DNA from: Dyella solisilvae | GTDB taxonomy: Bacteria > Pseudomonadota > Gammaproteobacteria > Xanthomonadales > Rhodanobacteraceae | Assembly (NCBI RefSeq): GCF_003351225.1 | Contig: NZ_QQSY01000005.1 | Location: 62,001 to 126,000 of the forward strand | Reading direction: 5' to 3' | DNA length: 64,000 bases | Part shown: positions 26,791-35,580 of the stretch, piece by piece | Numbering within the stretch: the first letter of the stretch is position 1 | Layout: each line of letters starts with the position of its first letter | Translations under genes and position numbers: made by a program | The notes under the pieces: model-generated | Database searches by the model: none | Seen by the model: only the letters and a program-made list of their open reading frames with translations | Told to the model about the DNA's origin: nothing

Positions 26791-27540
26791 ATGAATCGTT
26801 TCGCCAACAAAACCATCCTTGTCACCGGCGGAGCCAGCGGCATCGGTCTCGCCACCGCACAGGCCTACGCGGCCGAGGGCGCACGCCTCGTCATCACCGG
26901 CCGTGACGAGGCTCAGCTCGCGCAAGCCAGGGCCACCCTGGGCCACGATGCCATTGCCTTGCGCAATGACGCCGCCTCGGCCACGGCAGCCAAAGAACTC
27001 GCCGGAGAACTGACGCGCCAGGGCGTCACGCTGGACGGCATATTCATCAACGCCGGCATCGCCAAATTCGCGCCACTGGCGGATGTGGACGAAGCCCTGT
27101 GGGACCTCACGTTCAATACCAACGTGAAAGGCCCCTATTTCCAGATCCAGGCGCTGGCGCCGCTGCTCAACGCGGGCGCCTCGGTGGTGATCAACGGGTC
27201 GATCAACGCGCACCTGGGCATGCCGTCCTCGTCCGTGTATGCGGCCAGCAAGGCGGCGGTGATCTCGCTCGCCAAGACCCTGTCGGCCGAATTGCTGCCG
27301 CGCGGCGTACGCGTGAACGTGGTGAGCCCCGGCCCGGTCGAAACGCCGCTCTACGGCAAGCTTGGCCTGGACAAGGCTGCGCTGGACGCCACCGCGGCGC
27401 AGATCCAGGCGCAGGTGCCACTGGGCCGTTTCGGCAAGCCCGCCGAGATCGCCTCCACGGTGTTGCACCTGTCCGCGCCGGAGTCGGCCTTCATCGTCGG
27501 CACGGAAATCATCGCTGACGGCGGCATGAGCCAGCTGTGA
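26791..27540 (+). CDS. Short-chain dehydrogenase/reductase (SDR)
   Basis: A 249-residue classical SDR. The cofactor motif TGGASGIG is near residue 11, followed by an acceptor-side Arg (VITGRDE) that suggests NADP(H). FINAGIAKF (NAG motif), catalytic Ser in VINGSINAH and YAASKAA (Tyr and Lys) complete the active site; SPGPVETPLYGK closes the fold. The ATG at 26791 follows gggagaacgcc; longer starts are unsupported. Tandem operator-like repeats precede it and a strong terminator hairpin follows, so it looks like a monocistronic, regulated gene. The substrate is unknown. Confidence 0.93.
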   Translation: MNRFANKTILVTGGASGIGLATAQAYAAEGARLVITGRDEAQLAQARATLGHDAIALRNDAASATAAKELAGELTRQGVTLDGIFINAGIAKFAPLADVDEALWDLTFNTNVKGPYFQIQALAPLLNAGASVVINGSINAHLGMPSSSVYAASKAAVISLAKTLSAELLPRGVRVNVVSPGPVETPLYGKLGLDKAALDATAAQIQAQVPLGRFGKPAEIASTVLHLSAPESAFIVGTEIIADGGMSQL

Positions 27541-27547
27541 ACCCGCC

Positions 27548-27573
27548 GGCCCGGTCGCTTCGACGACCGGGCC
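27548..27573 (+). terminator. Terminator-like hairpin after the SDR gene
   Basis: A 10-bp perfect stem (ggcccggtcg / cgaccgggcc) with a 6-base loop, 7 bp past the stop. No T-tract. The remainder of 27574-27846 has an FNR-like site (listed) and no gene. Confidence 0.6.
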
Positions 27574-27772
27574 CTCACGTGGCAAACCACTGACGCGACC
27601 TTCGACGGCGTGCCGATGCGCTCGCGTCCAGCGAACCCGAACGAGCAATTTTGGATGGTGCTGTTGCACGGCCATATCGAATGCGGCAACGGCCCGTACT
27701 ACCGAATGAGCATGGCCTGGTGGCCACGTTCCGGCCCGCCAGGCCGCATGGCGGCGGACTCTCTGGCAGAAT

Positions 27773-27786
27773 CTGACTCAGATCAG
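27773..27786 (+). promoter_or_regulatory. FNR/ANR-like site upstream of nnrS
   Basis: CTGACtcagATCAG matches the FNR consensus TTGAT-N4-ATCAA at 7 of 10 defined bases and is itself symmetric at the outer CTGA/TCAG. Its centre is 67.5 bp before the nnrS ATG, which would place a class II start point about 26 bp before the gene. Confidence 0.5.
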
Positions 27787-27846
27787 CGCAAGACCGCCAA
27801 CCCCATTGCCAGACTTCGGCCCGCTCCCGCCGCAGCCCCTTCCCCC

Positions 27847-29079
27847 ATGTCGACTGTCAACACCTCGTCCCGTGCGATCCCGCCGCTCTCCACGCTGCTG
27901 GCGGCCCCCCATCGCGGCATGTTCCTGATCGGCGCCCTTGCGCTGCTGGCCAACATGATCTGGTGGACCTGGGCCCTGGTGGCCGCCTGGCAGGGGCTGC
28001 CGTTTCCCCGCCAGGCCATGCCCTCGATGTGGGCCCATGGCTTCCTGATGCAGTACGCCACGCTGGCGCCGTTTGTGTTCGGCTTTCTGCTGACGGTGTT
28101 CCCGCGCTGGATGAGTCTTCCCGACGTGCCGCGACGCGTTTACGCCACCGTATTCGCGCTGGTGCTGGGCGGCGGCATTCTGGTGCTGGCTGCACAAAGC
28201 GGCGTGCCGATGTTGCTGCCGGCCGGACTGCTGGCCATGCTGTCTGGTTGGCTGGTCGCGATGACCTCGCTCGGCGCCCGACTGCGCGCGAACGGTGGCC
28301 GCGATCGCTGGGCGGTGTCCGCGTTTGCCGCGCTGGCGTTCGGGGCGCTGGGCCTGGCGCTGGCGCTGGGCTATGCCTGCGGTGGTTCACCCAACCTGAT
28401 GCAGGCCGCCATCAGCATCGGCACCTTTGGCCTGCTCGTGCCGGTGTACTTCACTGTCGCTCACCGCATGGTGCCGTTCTTCAGCAACAACGTGGTGCCG
28501 GGTTACCGCGTCGTCCGCCCGCTGGGTTCGCTGGCCGGCGTATGGGTGCTCGTGCTTGCCCACCTGGCGTTCGATCTTGCTGGCGCCGCGCGCTGGCGCT
28601 GGCTGGCTGACCTGCCCTTGGCGGCCCTGCTCGGCTGGCAATGGATCGCTTGGCAACCCTGGAAGGCGCGCAAGCCCGGCCTGCTCGCCGTGCTGTACAT
28701 CGCGCTGGCCTGGCTGCCGTTGTCCTTTGCGCTGTTTGCCGCCGACAGCCTGACGCTGTTTGTGCACGGCGCCAGTGGCTGGGCGCGCGCGCCGTTGCAC
28801 GCGCTCACCATCGGTTTCCTGGCCTCGATGCTGGTGGCCATGGTGACGCGCGTCACCCACGGTCATTCGGGGCGCCCGCTCACCATGGGGCCAATTCCCT
28901 GGCTCGCTTTTGTCGGCATGCAGCTGGCTGCTATGGTGCGCGTCCTCGCCGACGCGGCTGAGCGGCCGTGGCCGCTGTACGTGCTGGCCGCCGCTCTGTG
29001 GCTGCTGGCCCTGGCGCCCTGGGTGGTTCGCGCGGCCTGGATTTACCTGACCCCGCGCCGCGATGGCAAACCCGGCTGA
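27847..29079 (+). CDS. nnrS: NnrS family haem/copper membrane protein
   Basis: A 410-residue polytopic inner-membrane protein with about 12 hydrophobic segments. Family features are the early MWAHGFLMQYATLAPFVFGFL (with His), the TVAHRMVPFFSNN motif and the late HALTIGFLASMLVAMVTRVTHGHSGR with its histidine cluster. NnrS proteins bind haem and copper and relieve nitric-oxide/nitrosative stress; they are normally controlled by NnrR/FNR-type regulators. The ATG at 27847 (MSTVNTSSRAIPP) is chosen since the 79 upstream residues are unlike the family. The haemoglobin gene follows 32 bp downstream, and an FNR-like site precedes it. Confidence 0.93.
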   Translation: MSTVNTSSRAIPPLSTLLAAPHRGMFLIGALALLANMIWWTWALVAAWQGLPFPRQAMPSMWAHGFLMQYATLAPFVFGFLLTVFPRWMSLPDVPRRVYATVFALVLGGGILVLAAQSGVPMLLPAGLLAMLSGWLVAMTSLGARLRANGGRDRWAVSAFAALAFGALGLALALGYACGGSPNLMQAAISIGTFGLLVPVYFTVAHRMVPFFSNNVVPGYRVVRPLGSLAGVWVLVLAHLAFDLAGAARWRWLADLPLAALLGWQWIAWQPWKARKPGLLAVLYIALAWLPLSFALFAADSLTLFVHGASGWARAPLHALTIGFLASMLVAMVTRVTHGHSGRPLTMGPIPWLAFVGMQLAAMVRVLADAAERPWPLYVLAAALWLLALAPWVVRAAWIYLTPRRDGKPG

Positions 29080-29110
29080 GCCCGCTCATTCATCTTCGGA
29101 GTTATCGCCC

Positions 29111-29530
29111 ATGGCGCTCTTCCACCAGGCCACCGAAGTGGGCATCGCCACGCTGGTCGATCGCTTCTACGACAAGGTGCGTGCTGACGACGAACTCGGC
29201 CCGGTATTCAACCAGGCGATCCACGATTGGCCGGCGCACAAGGTGATCCTGCGCGACTTCTGGTCCTCGGTGGTGCTGCGCTCGGGACGCTACCAGGGCA
29301 ACCCGATGGGAACCCATCGCGCCCTGCCGCCGTTTCCGCAGGCGCTGTTTCATCGCTGGCTGGCCCTGTGGCGCGAAACGGCGCGTGAAGTGTTCGAGCC
29401 GGGCCCGGCCGACCTGTTCATCGCCACCGCTGAACGCGTGGCCCAGGGCCTGAGCATGGGCCTCGATATGGGCCGCTTGTCGCTGGAGCATCCCTCGCGG
29501 GCGCTCGGACCGCTGCACATCGTGCGCTGA
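29111..29530 (+). CDS. Group III truncated haemoglobin
   Basis: A 139-residue globin of the YjbI/trHb-III type. Features: LVDRFYDKVRADDELGPVF at the N-terminus (helix B, Phe-Tyr pair), KVILRDFWSSVVL, PMGTHRALPPF, and the proximal His in FHRWLALWRETA. Truncated haemoglobins bind O2 or NO and are implicated in NO detoxification and in oxygen supply to terminal oxidases at low oxygen. The position directly after nnrS and before the cbb3 genes supports this. The ATG at 29111 is 31 bp past the nnrS stop. Confidence 0.92.
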   Translation: MALFHQATEVGIATLVDRFYDKVRADDELGPVFNQAIHDWPAHKVILRDFWSSVVLRSGRYQGNPMGTHRALPPFPQALFHRWLALWRETAREVFEPGPADLFIATAERVAQGLSMGLDMGRLSLEHPSRALGPLHIVR

Positions 29531-29597
29531 TCCGGCCGCGACAAAACGTCGACGCCGATCTCTCGTCAACGCGCAAGCACAGGCGTAAACTGCACAA

Positions 29598-31535
29598 ATG
29601 CGAATGACTCTTATTGGCGTGTGGTATGCCTGCCTGCTCGCCCTCGGGTTGGCCGTGGTTCCCGCGCGAGCCCAGTCGCCAGCGACTGGCGATACGGCCG
29701 CCACCGTCGCGCAGACGTGGCAGATGCTCGACTACCTGGCCACGGACTATGCCGGCGCCGTGCACGACGGCGCCATTACCAGCGCATCGGAATACAACGA
29801 AATGCGCGAGTTCGCGGGCCAGGCGCGCGAGCACATTCGCAGCTTGCCGCCTTCGTCGACCACTCCGACATTGCTGCGCGATGCTGATGCACTGGTCGCC
29901 TCCATCGACGCCAAGTCCTCGTCGGAACGGGTGGCCCAGCAGGCGCACGCCCTGGCCGACGGCTTGTTGCAGGCCTATCCGGTTCCCACGGCGCCGTCCC
30001 GCGCGCCTGATCTGGCGCGCGGCGCCGAGCTTTACCAGTCCCAATGCGCCGCGTGCCACGGCGCCGGCGGCCATGGCGACGGCCCGATCGGCCGCACGCT
30101 ATCGCCACGCCCCATCGACTTCACCGACCCGACACGCGCCGACCAGCGCAGTGCGCTTTCTCTCTACGAAGTGATCACACAGGGCGTGGCCGGTACGCCG
30201 ATGGCGGGCTTCGCGTCCTCACTCTCCAGCGACGATCGCTGGGCGTTGGCCTATTACGTGGGCACGCTGGCGTATCCGCAGGCTGCCGAGCAAGGTGAAC
30301 GGGCCTGGCAAGGCAGCGACGCTGCGCGCAGCGACATCACCTCGCTCAATGAATTGTCCCGCGCACGCGTGAACCAGTTCGCGACCACGCTGGGCGCCGA
30401 TCAGGCGAGGCTCATCATCGGCTACCTGCGCGCCCACCCCACTGCCGTGCACCAAGCCCTGTCAGGCATCGCGCTGGCGCGGGCGCGCCTGGCGGCAAGC
30501 GTGGCGAGCTATCGCCACGGTGATGCGGAGGATGCACGCCAATACGCCCTTTCGGCCTACCTTGATGGCGTCGAGCCGATGGAAGCCCGGCTCAATGCAC
30601 GCAATGTCGCGTTGCGTGCGCAGATCGAAACCGGCATGGGCGCCTACCGCACCCTGCTTTCCGATCGGGCGACCGCCGAAGAGGTGGCCGCGCACGCCGC
30701 TGCAATCGATGGCCTGCTCGTGCAAGCCGACCATCTCCTGACCGAGACGGCCAACAGCCCGCTCACGGTGTTTCTCGGCGCTCTCACCATCCTTGTGCGC
30801 GAGGGCCTCGAGGCGTTGCTTGTGGTGGTGGCGCTGCTCGCGTTCCTGCGCAAGGCCGAGCGCCACGATGCCGTCCGCTACGTGCACGCCGGCTGGCTAC
30901 TGGCCCTGCTTGCCGGCGCCATCACCTGGGCGCTCGCCAGCTACGCCATCACCATCAGCGGCGCCAGCCGCGAGCTCACCGAGGGGCTGTCATCGCTGTT
31001 CGCCGCCGCCGTATTGCTCGGCGTCGGGCTGTGGATGCACCAGAAGAGCATCGGTGGCCGGTGGCAGGCCTATCTCAAGGCGAAGATGGCCACCGCGCTG
31101 GACCGTCGCTCGGCGTGGTTCGTGTTCGCATTGACCTTCATCTCGGTCTACCGCGAGGTATTCGAGACCATCCTGTTCTACGCGGCGCTATGGAGTGAGG
31201 GCCAGGGCGCATGGCTGCTGGCTGGCATCGCCACCGGCGCGCTGGTGCTGGGCCTGATCGCCTGGGTGCTGCTGCGAACCAGTCGGCGCCTTCCGCTGGG
31301 TGTGTTCTTCTCCGCCAGTTCGGCGCTGATCGCGGTGCTTGCCGTCGTGCTCACCGGCAAGGGCGTGGCGGCGCTGCAGGAGGCGGGATGGACGGCTGTA
31401 AGCATCGCGCCGGTGCCGTCGGTGGAATGGCTTGGCATCTATCCGACCTGGCAGTCACTGCTGGCGCAGTTGGCGGTCGCCGCGATGCTCGCCATCGGCT
31501 TCACCGTCAATCGCTGGCGGGCCCGGAGCGCTTGA
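29598..31535 (+). CDS. Cytochrome c - FTR1 iron permease fusion
   Basis: A 645-residue two-part protein. Residues 1-25 are a signal peptide (ALGLAVVPARAQ). A c-type cytochrome domain follows with CAACHG haem motif (QSQCAACHGAGGHGDG, about residue 150) and Met ligand candidates (GTPMAGF). The C-terminal ~270 residues are an FTR1 permease with seven membrane segments and both iron-binding motifs, REGLEA and YREVFE. Bacterial FTR1 systems take up ferrous iron with oxidation on the outside; the fused cytochrome could accept that electron. It stands between the haemoglobin gene and fdxA within the micro-oxic cluster. Confidence 0.92.
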   Translation: MRMTLIGVWYACLLALGLAVVPARAQSPATGDTAATVAQTWQMLDYLATDYAGAVHDGAITSASEYNEMREFAGQAREHIRSLPPSSTTPTLLRDADALVASIDAKSSSERVAQQAHALADGLLQAYPVPTAPSRAPDLARGAELYQSQCAACHGAGGHGDGPIGRTLSPRPIDFTDPTRADQRSALSLYEVITQGVAGTPMAGFASSLSSDDRWALAYYVGTLAYPQAAEQGERAWQGSDAARSDITSLNELSRARVNQFATTLGADQARLIIGYLRAHPTAVHQALSGIALARARLAASVASYRHGDAEDARQYALSAYLDGVEPMEARLNARNVALRAQIETGMGAYRTLLSDRATAEEVAAHAAAIDGLLVQADHLLTETANSPLTVFLGALTILVREGLEALLVVVALLAFLRKAERHDAVRYVHAGWLLALLAGAITWALASYAITISGASRELTEGLSSLFAAAVLLGVGLWMHQKSIGGRWQAYLKAKMATALDRRSAWFVFALTFISVYREVFETILFYAALWSEGQGAWLLAGIATGALVLGLIAWVLLRTSRRLPLGVFFSASSALIAVLAVVLTGKGVAALQEAGWTAVSIAPVPSVEWLGIYPTWQSLLAQLAVAAMLAIGFTVNRWRARSA

Positions 31536-31569
31536 GCAGTCCTCAAGGCAATACTGAACAGGTATTGCC

Positions 31570-31893
31570 TTAACGCACCAGCAGGTTCCGCTTGCCCGGC
31601 TGGCCGTCCCACTTTTCGGCATCGGGCAAGGCCGGGATCTTCGTGGCGATCACCGGCCACTGGCGCGCCAGCTCGGCATTGATCGCAACAAAAAGCGATT
31701 GTTCCGCCGGAACGTCATCCTCGGCGTAAATCGCGTCCACCGGACACTCCTCGACGCACAGCGTGCAGTCGATGCATTCGTCCGGATCGATCACCAGAAA
31801 ATTGGGCCCCTCGTGGAAGCAGTCCACCGGGCACACTTCCACGCAGTCAGTGTGCTTGCAGTTGATGCAATTTTCCGTGACGACGTGGGTCAT
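31570..31893 (-). CDS. fdxA: 7Fe-8S ferredoxin FdxA
   Basis: A 107-residue ferredoxin of the Azotobacter FdI type. Cysteines lie in [20 protein letters not shown] (with the extra Cys pattern of a 3Fe-4S cluster) and [16 protein letters not shown] (4Fe-4S). The C-terminal extension ([23 protein letters not shown]) is typical. It is a small cytoplasmic electron carrier. The gene is divergent from ccoN, with an FNR-like site 55 bp upstream of its start. Confidence 0.95.
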   Translation of the reverse strand: MTHVVTENCINCKHTDCVEVCPVDCFHEGPNFLVIDPDECIDCTLCVEECPVDAIYAEDDVPAEQSLFVAINAELARQWPVIATKIPALPDAEKWDGQPGKRNLLVR

Positions 31894-31947
31894 ACCGCCT
31901 CCGCTTGGGTCGACCGCGGAGGTTGCCCACGGGATCAGCCACGGTCA

Positions 31948-31961
31948 CTGACTCAAATCAG
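31948..31961 (-). promoter_or_regulatory. FNR/ANR-like site upstream of fdxA
   Basis: CTGACtcaaATCAG, almost identical to the nnrS site (one base differs) and 7 of 10 to the FNR consensus. Its centre lies 61.5 bp from the fdxA start, as expected for a class II activated promoter on the minus strand. Confidence 0.5.
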
Positions 31962-32070
31962 TCGCCCGCGACAGTGGAAGCTGGCCGGGGAAGCGCGCAT
32001 CATTATCCGGAGGGATTTTCGGACTGCGGCAATGAGCCACGCGACTTGCGAGCGCGGCTGCCTGGAAAAA

Positions 32071-32084
32071 TTGATCTGCGTCAT
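32071..32084 (+). promoter_or_regulatory. FNR/ANR-like site upstream of ccoN
   Basis: TTGATctgcGTCAT matches TTGAT-N4-ATCAA at 8 of 10 positions, with a perfect left half-site. Its centre is 62.5 bp before the ccoN ATG. cbb3 oxidase genes are known FNR/ANR/FixK targets. Confidence 0.6.
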
Positions 32085-32139
32085 CGAAGTGCGACGTTCG
32101 CGCAAGGCAACATCCTTCAATTGAACAGGGTGGTTCGTT

Positions 32140-33606
32140 ATGCCTAACACTGAGTACTACGACGACAAAGTCGTTCGCCTCTTTCTTCTGGCCGCCGCAG
32201 TGTGGGGCATCATCGGAATGTCGGTTGGCGTCTATATCGCCGCCGAGCTGATGTGGCCAGTCTTCAACTTCAACATTCCCTGGCTCACCTTCAGCCGCCT
32301 GCGCCCCGACCATACCTTCGGGGTGATCTTCGCCTTCGGCGGCTCGGCGCTGATGGGCACCTGCTACTACGTGGTGCAACGCACCGGCCACACCCGACTG
32401 GCGCTGTCGAAGCTGGCGGAGATGACCTTCTGGGGCTGGCAGCTGGTGTGCGTGCTGGCGATGACGACCATGCCGCTGGGCATCACCCAGAGCAAGGAAT
32501 ACGCCGAGCCGGAATGGTTCGTCGACATCCTGATCGCCGTGGTGTGGGTGTCGTTCGGCGTGGTGTTCTTCGCCACCCTGGCCCGACGCCGCATCCGGCA
32601 CATCTACGTGGCGAACTGGTACTACGGCGCGTTCATCATCGCCGTCGGCCTGCTGCACATCGTCAACAACATCGCGCTGCCAATCAGCCTGACCAAGTCG
32701 TACCCGGTCTATTCGGGCGTGGTCGATGCGATGGTGCAATGGTGGTACGGCCACAACGCGGTGGCGTTCTTCCTCACCGCCGGCTTCCTCGGCATGATGT
32801 ATTACTTCGTGCCGCGCCAGGCCCAGCAGCCGTTGTGGAGCTACCGCTTCTCCATCGTCAATTTCTGGGCGCTGATCTCGGTGTACATGTGGGCGGGCTC
32901 GCACCACCTGATGTACACCGCGCTGCCTGACTGGGTGCAGTCGGTGGGCATGGCGTTCTCGCTGATCCTGCTGATGCCCAGCTGGGGCTCGGCCGCCAAC
33001 GGCCTGCTGACCTTCAATGGCTCCTGGCACAAGCTCAGGACCGACCCGGCCGCCAAGTTCATGGTGCTCGCGCTGGTGTTCTATGCCGCCGCCACCTTCG
33101 AAGGCTCGATGATGGCGATCAAGACGGTCAATTCGCTGTCGCACTACACCGACTGGACCATTGCCCACGTGCACTCCGGCGCGATCGGCTGGGTGGCGAT
33201 GATCACCATCGGTTCGCTGTACGCCATGGCGCCACGCGCACTGGGCAAGCCGGCCATGCATTCGAACAAGGCCATGGAACTGCATTTCTGGCTGCACATC
33301 ACCGGCCTGCTGATGTACCTGGGCTCGATGTGGACCGCCGGCGTCACCGAAGGCCTGATGTGGCGCGCCACCAATGCGGACGGCTCGCTGACCTACTCCT
33401 TCCTGGACAGCCTGATCGCGATCAAGCCGATGTACCTGATCCGCTGGCTTGGTGGCATGTTCGTGCTCAGCGGCATGGTGGTGATGGCGTGGAACCTGTG
33501 GCACACCGCGGCCGACGCGCGCGCCCGGATCATCAAGCCGATCCCGGTGCCGATCCCCGAACCGGAGCCGCACCAGGTGCCCGCTCCGATCCCGGCGGCC
33601 GGTTGA
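32140..33606 (+). CDS. ccoN: cbb3-type cytochrome c oxidase subunit I
   Basis: The catalytic subunit of the high-affinity cbb3 terminal oxidase, 488 residues and about 12 membrane segments. Key features: the low-spin haem region ([22 protein letters not shown]), the CuB ligands in [11 protein letters not shown] and [11 protein letters not shown], and [15 protein letters not shown]. It reduces O2 to water at low oxygen and pumps protons. The start at 32140 ([13 protein letters not shown]) has a good family N-terminus. It heads ccoN-O-Q-P, with ccoO 10 bp downstream. The C-terminal tail is Pro-rich ([12 protein letters not shown]). Confidence 0.97.
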   Translation: MPNTEYYDDKVVRLFLLAAAVWGIIGMSVGVYIAAELMWPVFNFNIPWLTFSRLRPDHTFGVIFAFGGSALMGTCYYVVQRTGHTRLALSKLAEMTFWGWQLVCVLAMTTMPLGITQSKEYAEPEWFVDILIAVVWVSFGVVFFATLARRRIRHIYVANWYYGAFIIAVGLLHIVNNIALPISLTKSYPVYSGVVDAMVQWWYGHNAVAFFLTAGFLGMMYYFVPRQAQQPLWSYRFSIVNFWALISVYMWAGSHHLMYTALPDWVQSVGMAFSLILLMPSWGSAANGLLTFNGSWHKLRTDPAAKFMVLALVFYAAATFEGSMMAIKTVNSLSHYTDWTIAHVHSGAIGWVAMITIGSLYAMAPRALGKPAMHSNKAMELHFWLHITGLLMYLGSMWTAGVTEGLMWRATNADGSLTYSFLDSLIAIKPMYLIRWLGGMFVLSGMVVMAWNLWHTAADARARIIKPIPVPIPEPEPHQVPAPIPAAG

Positions 33607-33616
33607 GGAGCGCGCC

Positions 33617-34279
33617 ATGTCCTATAAGCAATTCGAAGCGATCGAGAAGCATGCCGCCCTGCTGGGCATCCTCACCGCAGTAATGGTGTCGCTCGGCGGC
33701 CTCGCCGAGATCACCCCGCTGTTCATGGAAGCCCATGCGGTCAAGGCGCCGGCCAACGTGAAGCCGTACGACGCACTGCGCCTGGCCGGTCGCGACATCT
33801 ACGTGCGCGAGGGCTGCTACCTCTGCCACTCGCAGATGATCCGCGCGCTTGCTGCCGAAACGCAGCGTTACGGGCACTACTCGGTGGCCGAGGAATCGGT
33901 CTACGACCGCCCGTTTCAGTGGGGCTCCAAGCGCACCGGTCCGGACCTGGCCCGCGTCGGCGGCAAGTATTCCGATCGCTGGCATGAGATGCACCTGATC
34001 GATCCGCGCCAGGTGGTGCCGCAGTCCAACATGCCGGGCTATCCGTGGCTGACCCAGGCCAAGATCGATGGCGCCGACATCCAGGCGCGCATGCGCGGCC
34101 TGCGCAAGCTCGGCGACCCATACACCGACGCCGACATCGCAAGCGCTCCGGATGCCGTGAAGGACAAGACCGAGATGCAGGCGCTGATCGCGTACCTGCA
34201 GGGACTGGGCATCAAGAACGAACCCGCCGGCGGCCTCGGCGGTTCCACCGGCCCAGCCAATGACGGAGGCGAGCCATGA
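33617..34279 (+). CDS. ccoO: cbb3-type cytochrome c oxidase subunit II (mono-haem)
   Basis: A 220-residue membrane-anchored c-type cytochrome. One N-terminal helix ([22 protein letters not shown]), haem motif [10 protein letters not shown], and the conserved block [20 protein letters not shown] with SNMPGYPWL providing the axial Met. It passes electrons from CcoP to CcoN. The stop overlaps ccoQ by 4 bp. Confidence 0.97.
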   Translation: MSYKQFEAIEKHAALLGILTAVMVSLGGLAEITPLFMEAHAVKAPANVKPYDALRLAGRDIYVREGCYLCHSQMIRALAAETQRYGHYSVAEESVYDRPFQWGSKRTGPDLARVGGKYSDRWHEMHLIDPRQVVPQSNMPGYPWLTQAKIDGADIQARMRGLRKLGDPYTDADIASAPDAVKDKTEMQALIAYLQGLGIKNEPAGGLGGSTGPANDGGEP

Positions 34280-34482
34280 GCGACGTCTGGGCGGATTTCT
34301 GGGGTCACCTGACCGGCGTGATCATCGTGGTGATGATGGTCACCTTCATCAGCATCTGGGCCTGGGCCTGGAGCGGCCGCCACAAGCAGCCGTTCACGCG
34401 CATGGCGCAGTTGCCGATGGAAGATGACCTGGACAACCAAGCCGCGGCGCAACCGACGCCCGCAAAGGATCAGCAGCCATGA
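34276..34482 (+). CDS. ccoQ: cbb3 oxidase subunit CcoQ/FixQ
   Basis: A 68-residue single-helix protein ([21 protein letters not shown]) with the C-terminal segment [16 protein letters not shown] typical of CcoQ. It stabilises the core oxidase complex. It overlaps both neighbours by 4 bp (ATGA), showing tight translational coupling. Confidence 0.92.
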   Translation: MSDVWADFWGHLTGVIIVVMMVTFISIWAWAWSGRHKQPFTRMAQLPMEDDLDNQAAAQPTPAKDQQP

Positions 34483-35381
34483 GCCTGTTCTGGTCGCTCT
34501 GGATCATGTTCCTGATCGTGCTCAACCTGGGCATCACGCTGTTCCTGTTCGTGTGGGCCCCCCGCGCCAAGATTCCGGTGCAGGAAGACGGCACCACCGG
34601 CCACGTGTGGGCCCACGGCGTGCTGCGCGAGGGTCTGCAGAACCTTCCGCGCTGGTGGATATTCATGTCGGCGACGATGTTCGTCATCGGCTTCATCTAC
34701 CTGGCCCTGTTTCCCGGCTTCGGTCGCGTCAAGGGCCTGCTCGGCTGGACTTCGCATGGCGAGCTGAGCGCGAACGTCGCCGCCAACAACGCCAAGCTCA
34801 ACGAGATGATGAAGCGCTTCTCGCTCTATCCGATCGAGCAGCTTGCCCACGACCCTGCCGCCCAGCAGCTCGGCCGGCGGCTGTTCCTGGACAATTGCGC
34901 CGCTTGCCATGGGCGCGAAGCGAAGGGCAACCAGCGCCTGGGCGCCCCGGACCTGACCGACAACGACTGGCTTTATGGCGGCGACGGCAAGGCGATCTTC
35001 ACGTCGATCCATGATGGCCGCGCCGGCGTCATGCCGCCCTGGGCCAGCCTGGGCGAGGAGAACGTGAAGAACCTCGCGCAGTTCGTGCTGAGCCTCTCCG
35101 GCTCGCCGCACAACGAGCAGCAGGCGGCCGCGGCCAAGCCCTTGTTTGCTACCTGCGCCGCCTGTCATGGCCCGGAGGGCAAGGGCAATCAGGCGCTGGG
35201 CGCACCCAACCTCACCGACAAGATCTGGCTGCACGGCGGCACCGTGGAGGATATCGAGACCACCATCCGTGGCGGCCGCCAGGGCCAGATGCCGGCCTGG
35301 AGCCCGCGCCTGACTGACGATCAGATCCGCGTGCTGGCCTCGTACGTGTACAGCCTGTCCCACCCGGACCATGTCGATTAA
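34479..35381 (+). CDS. ccoP: cbb3-type cytochrome c oxidase subunit III (di-haem)
   Basis: A 300-residue di-haem cytochrome c. Two N-terminal membrane helices (FLIVLNLGITLFLFVWAP; WIFMSATMFVIGFIYLALFPGF), then two haem domains, each with CAACHG (DNCAACHGREAKGNQ and ATCAACHGPEGKGNQ), and Met ligands in GVMPPWA and GQMPAWS. The two haem domains are clearly duplicated (LGAPDLTDNDWLYGG / LGAPNLTDKIWLHGG). It takes electrons from soluble cytochrome c. Confidence 0.97.
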   Translation: MSLFWSLWIMFLIVLNLGITLFLFVWAPRAKIPVQEDGTTGHVWAHGVLREGLQNLPRWWIFMSATMFVIGFIYLALFPGFGRVKGLLGWTSHGELSANVAANNAKLNEMMKRFSLYPIEQLAHDPAAQQLGRRLFLDNCAACHGREAKGNQRLGAPDLTDNDWLYGGDGKAIFTSIHDGRAGVMPPWASLGEENVKNLAQFVLSLSGSPHNEQQAAAAKPLFATCAACHGPEGKGNQALGAPNLTDKIWLHGGTVEDIETTIRGGRQGQMPAWSPRLTDDQIRVLASYVYSLSHPDHVD

Positions 35382-35580
35382 CCATCCCGCTGCGCCGGTA
35401 CCAGGCTCGCCCTGGTATCGGCAACCGATCCTCTGGCTTGGCGTGGCGATCTTTGCAGCCTCTCTTGCCGGTTGCGTGTGGATGATCGTGCTCGGAGCCC
35501 GTTACGCGGACAAGCCACTGGCAACGCAGCATCCGGTGTTCGGCGTGCCGTCGAGCAGCCATAGCAGCGCGCCACGATGA
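35371..35580 (+). CDS. Short FixH/CcoH-like membrane protein
   Basis: A 69-residue protein with one membrane helix (PILWLGVAIFAASLAGCVWMIVL) after PGSPWYRQ, similar to the N-terminus of FixH/CcoH, which is normally ~150-170 residues. It overlaps the ccoP end by 11 bp and ccoI by 4 bp. CcoH helps assembly of the oxidase; here the periplasmic domain is missing. It could be a minimal CcoH or an unrelated small subunit. Confidence 0.75.
   Translation: MSINHPAAPVPGSPWYRQPILWLGVAIFAASLAGCVWMIVLGARYADKPLATQHPVFGVPSSSHSSAPR

Noticed and set aside
31945-33618. Long minus-strand frame opposite ccoN
   Set aside because: Antisense shadow of ccoN; its translation is a repetitive His/Arg/Gly string.
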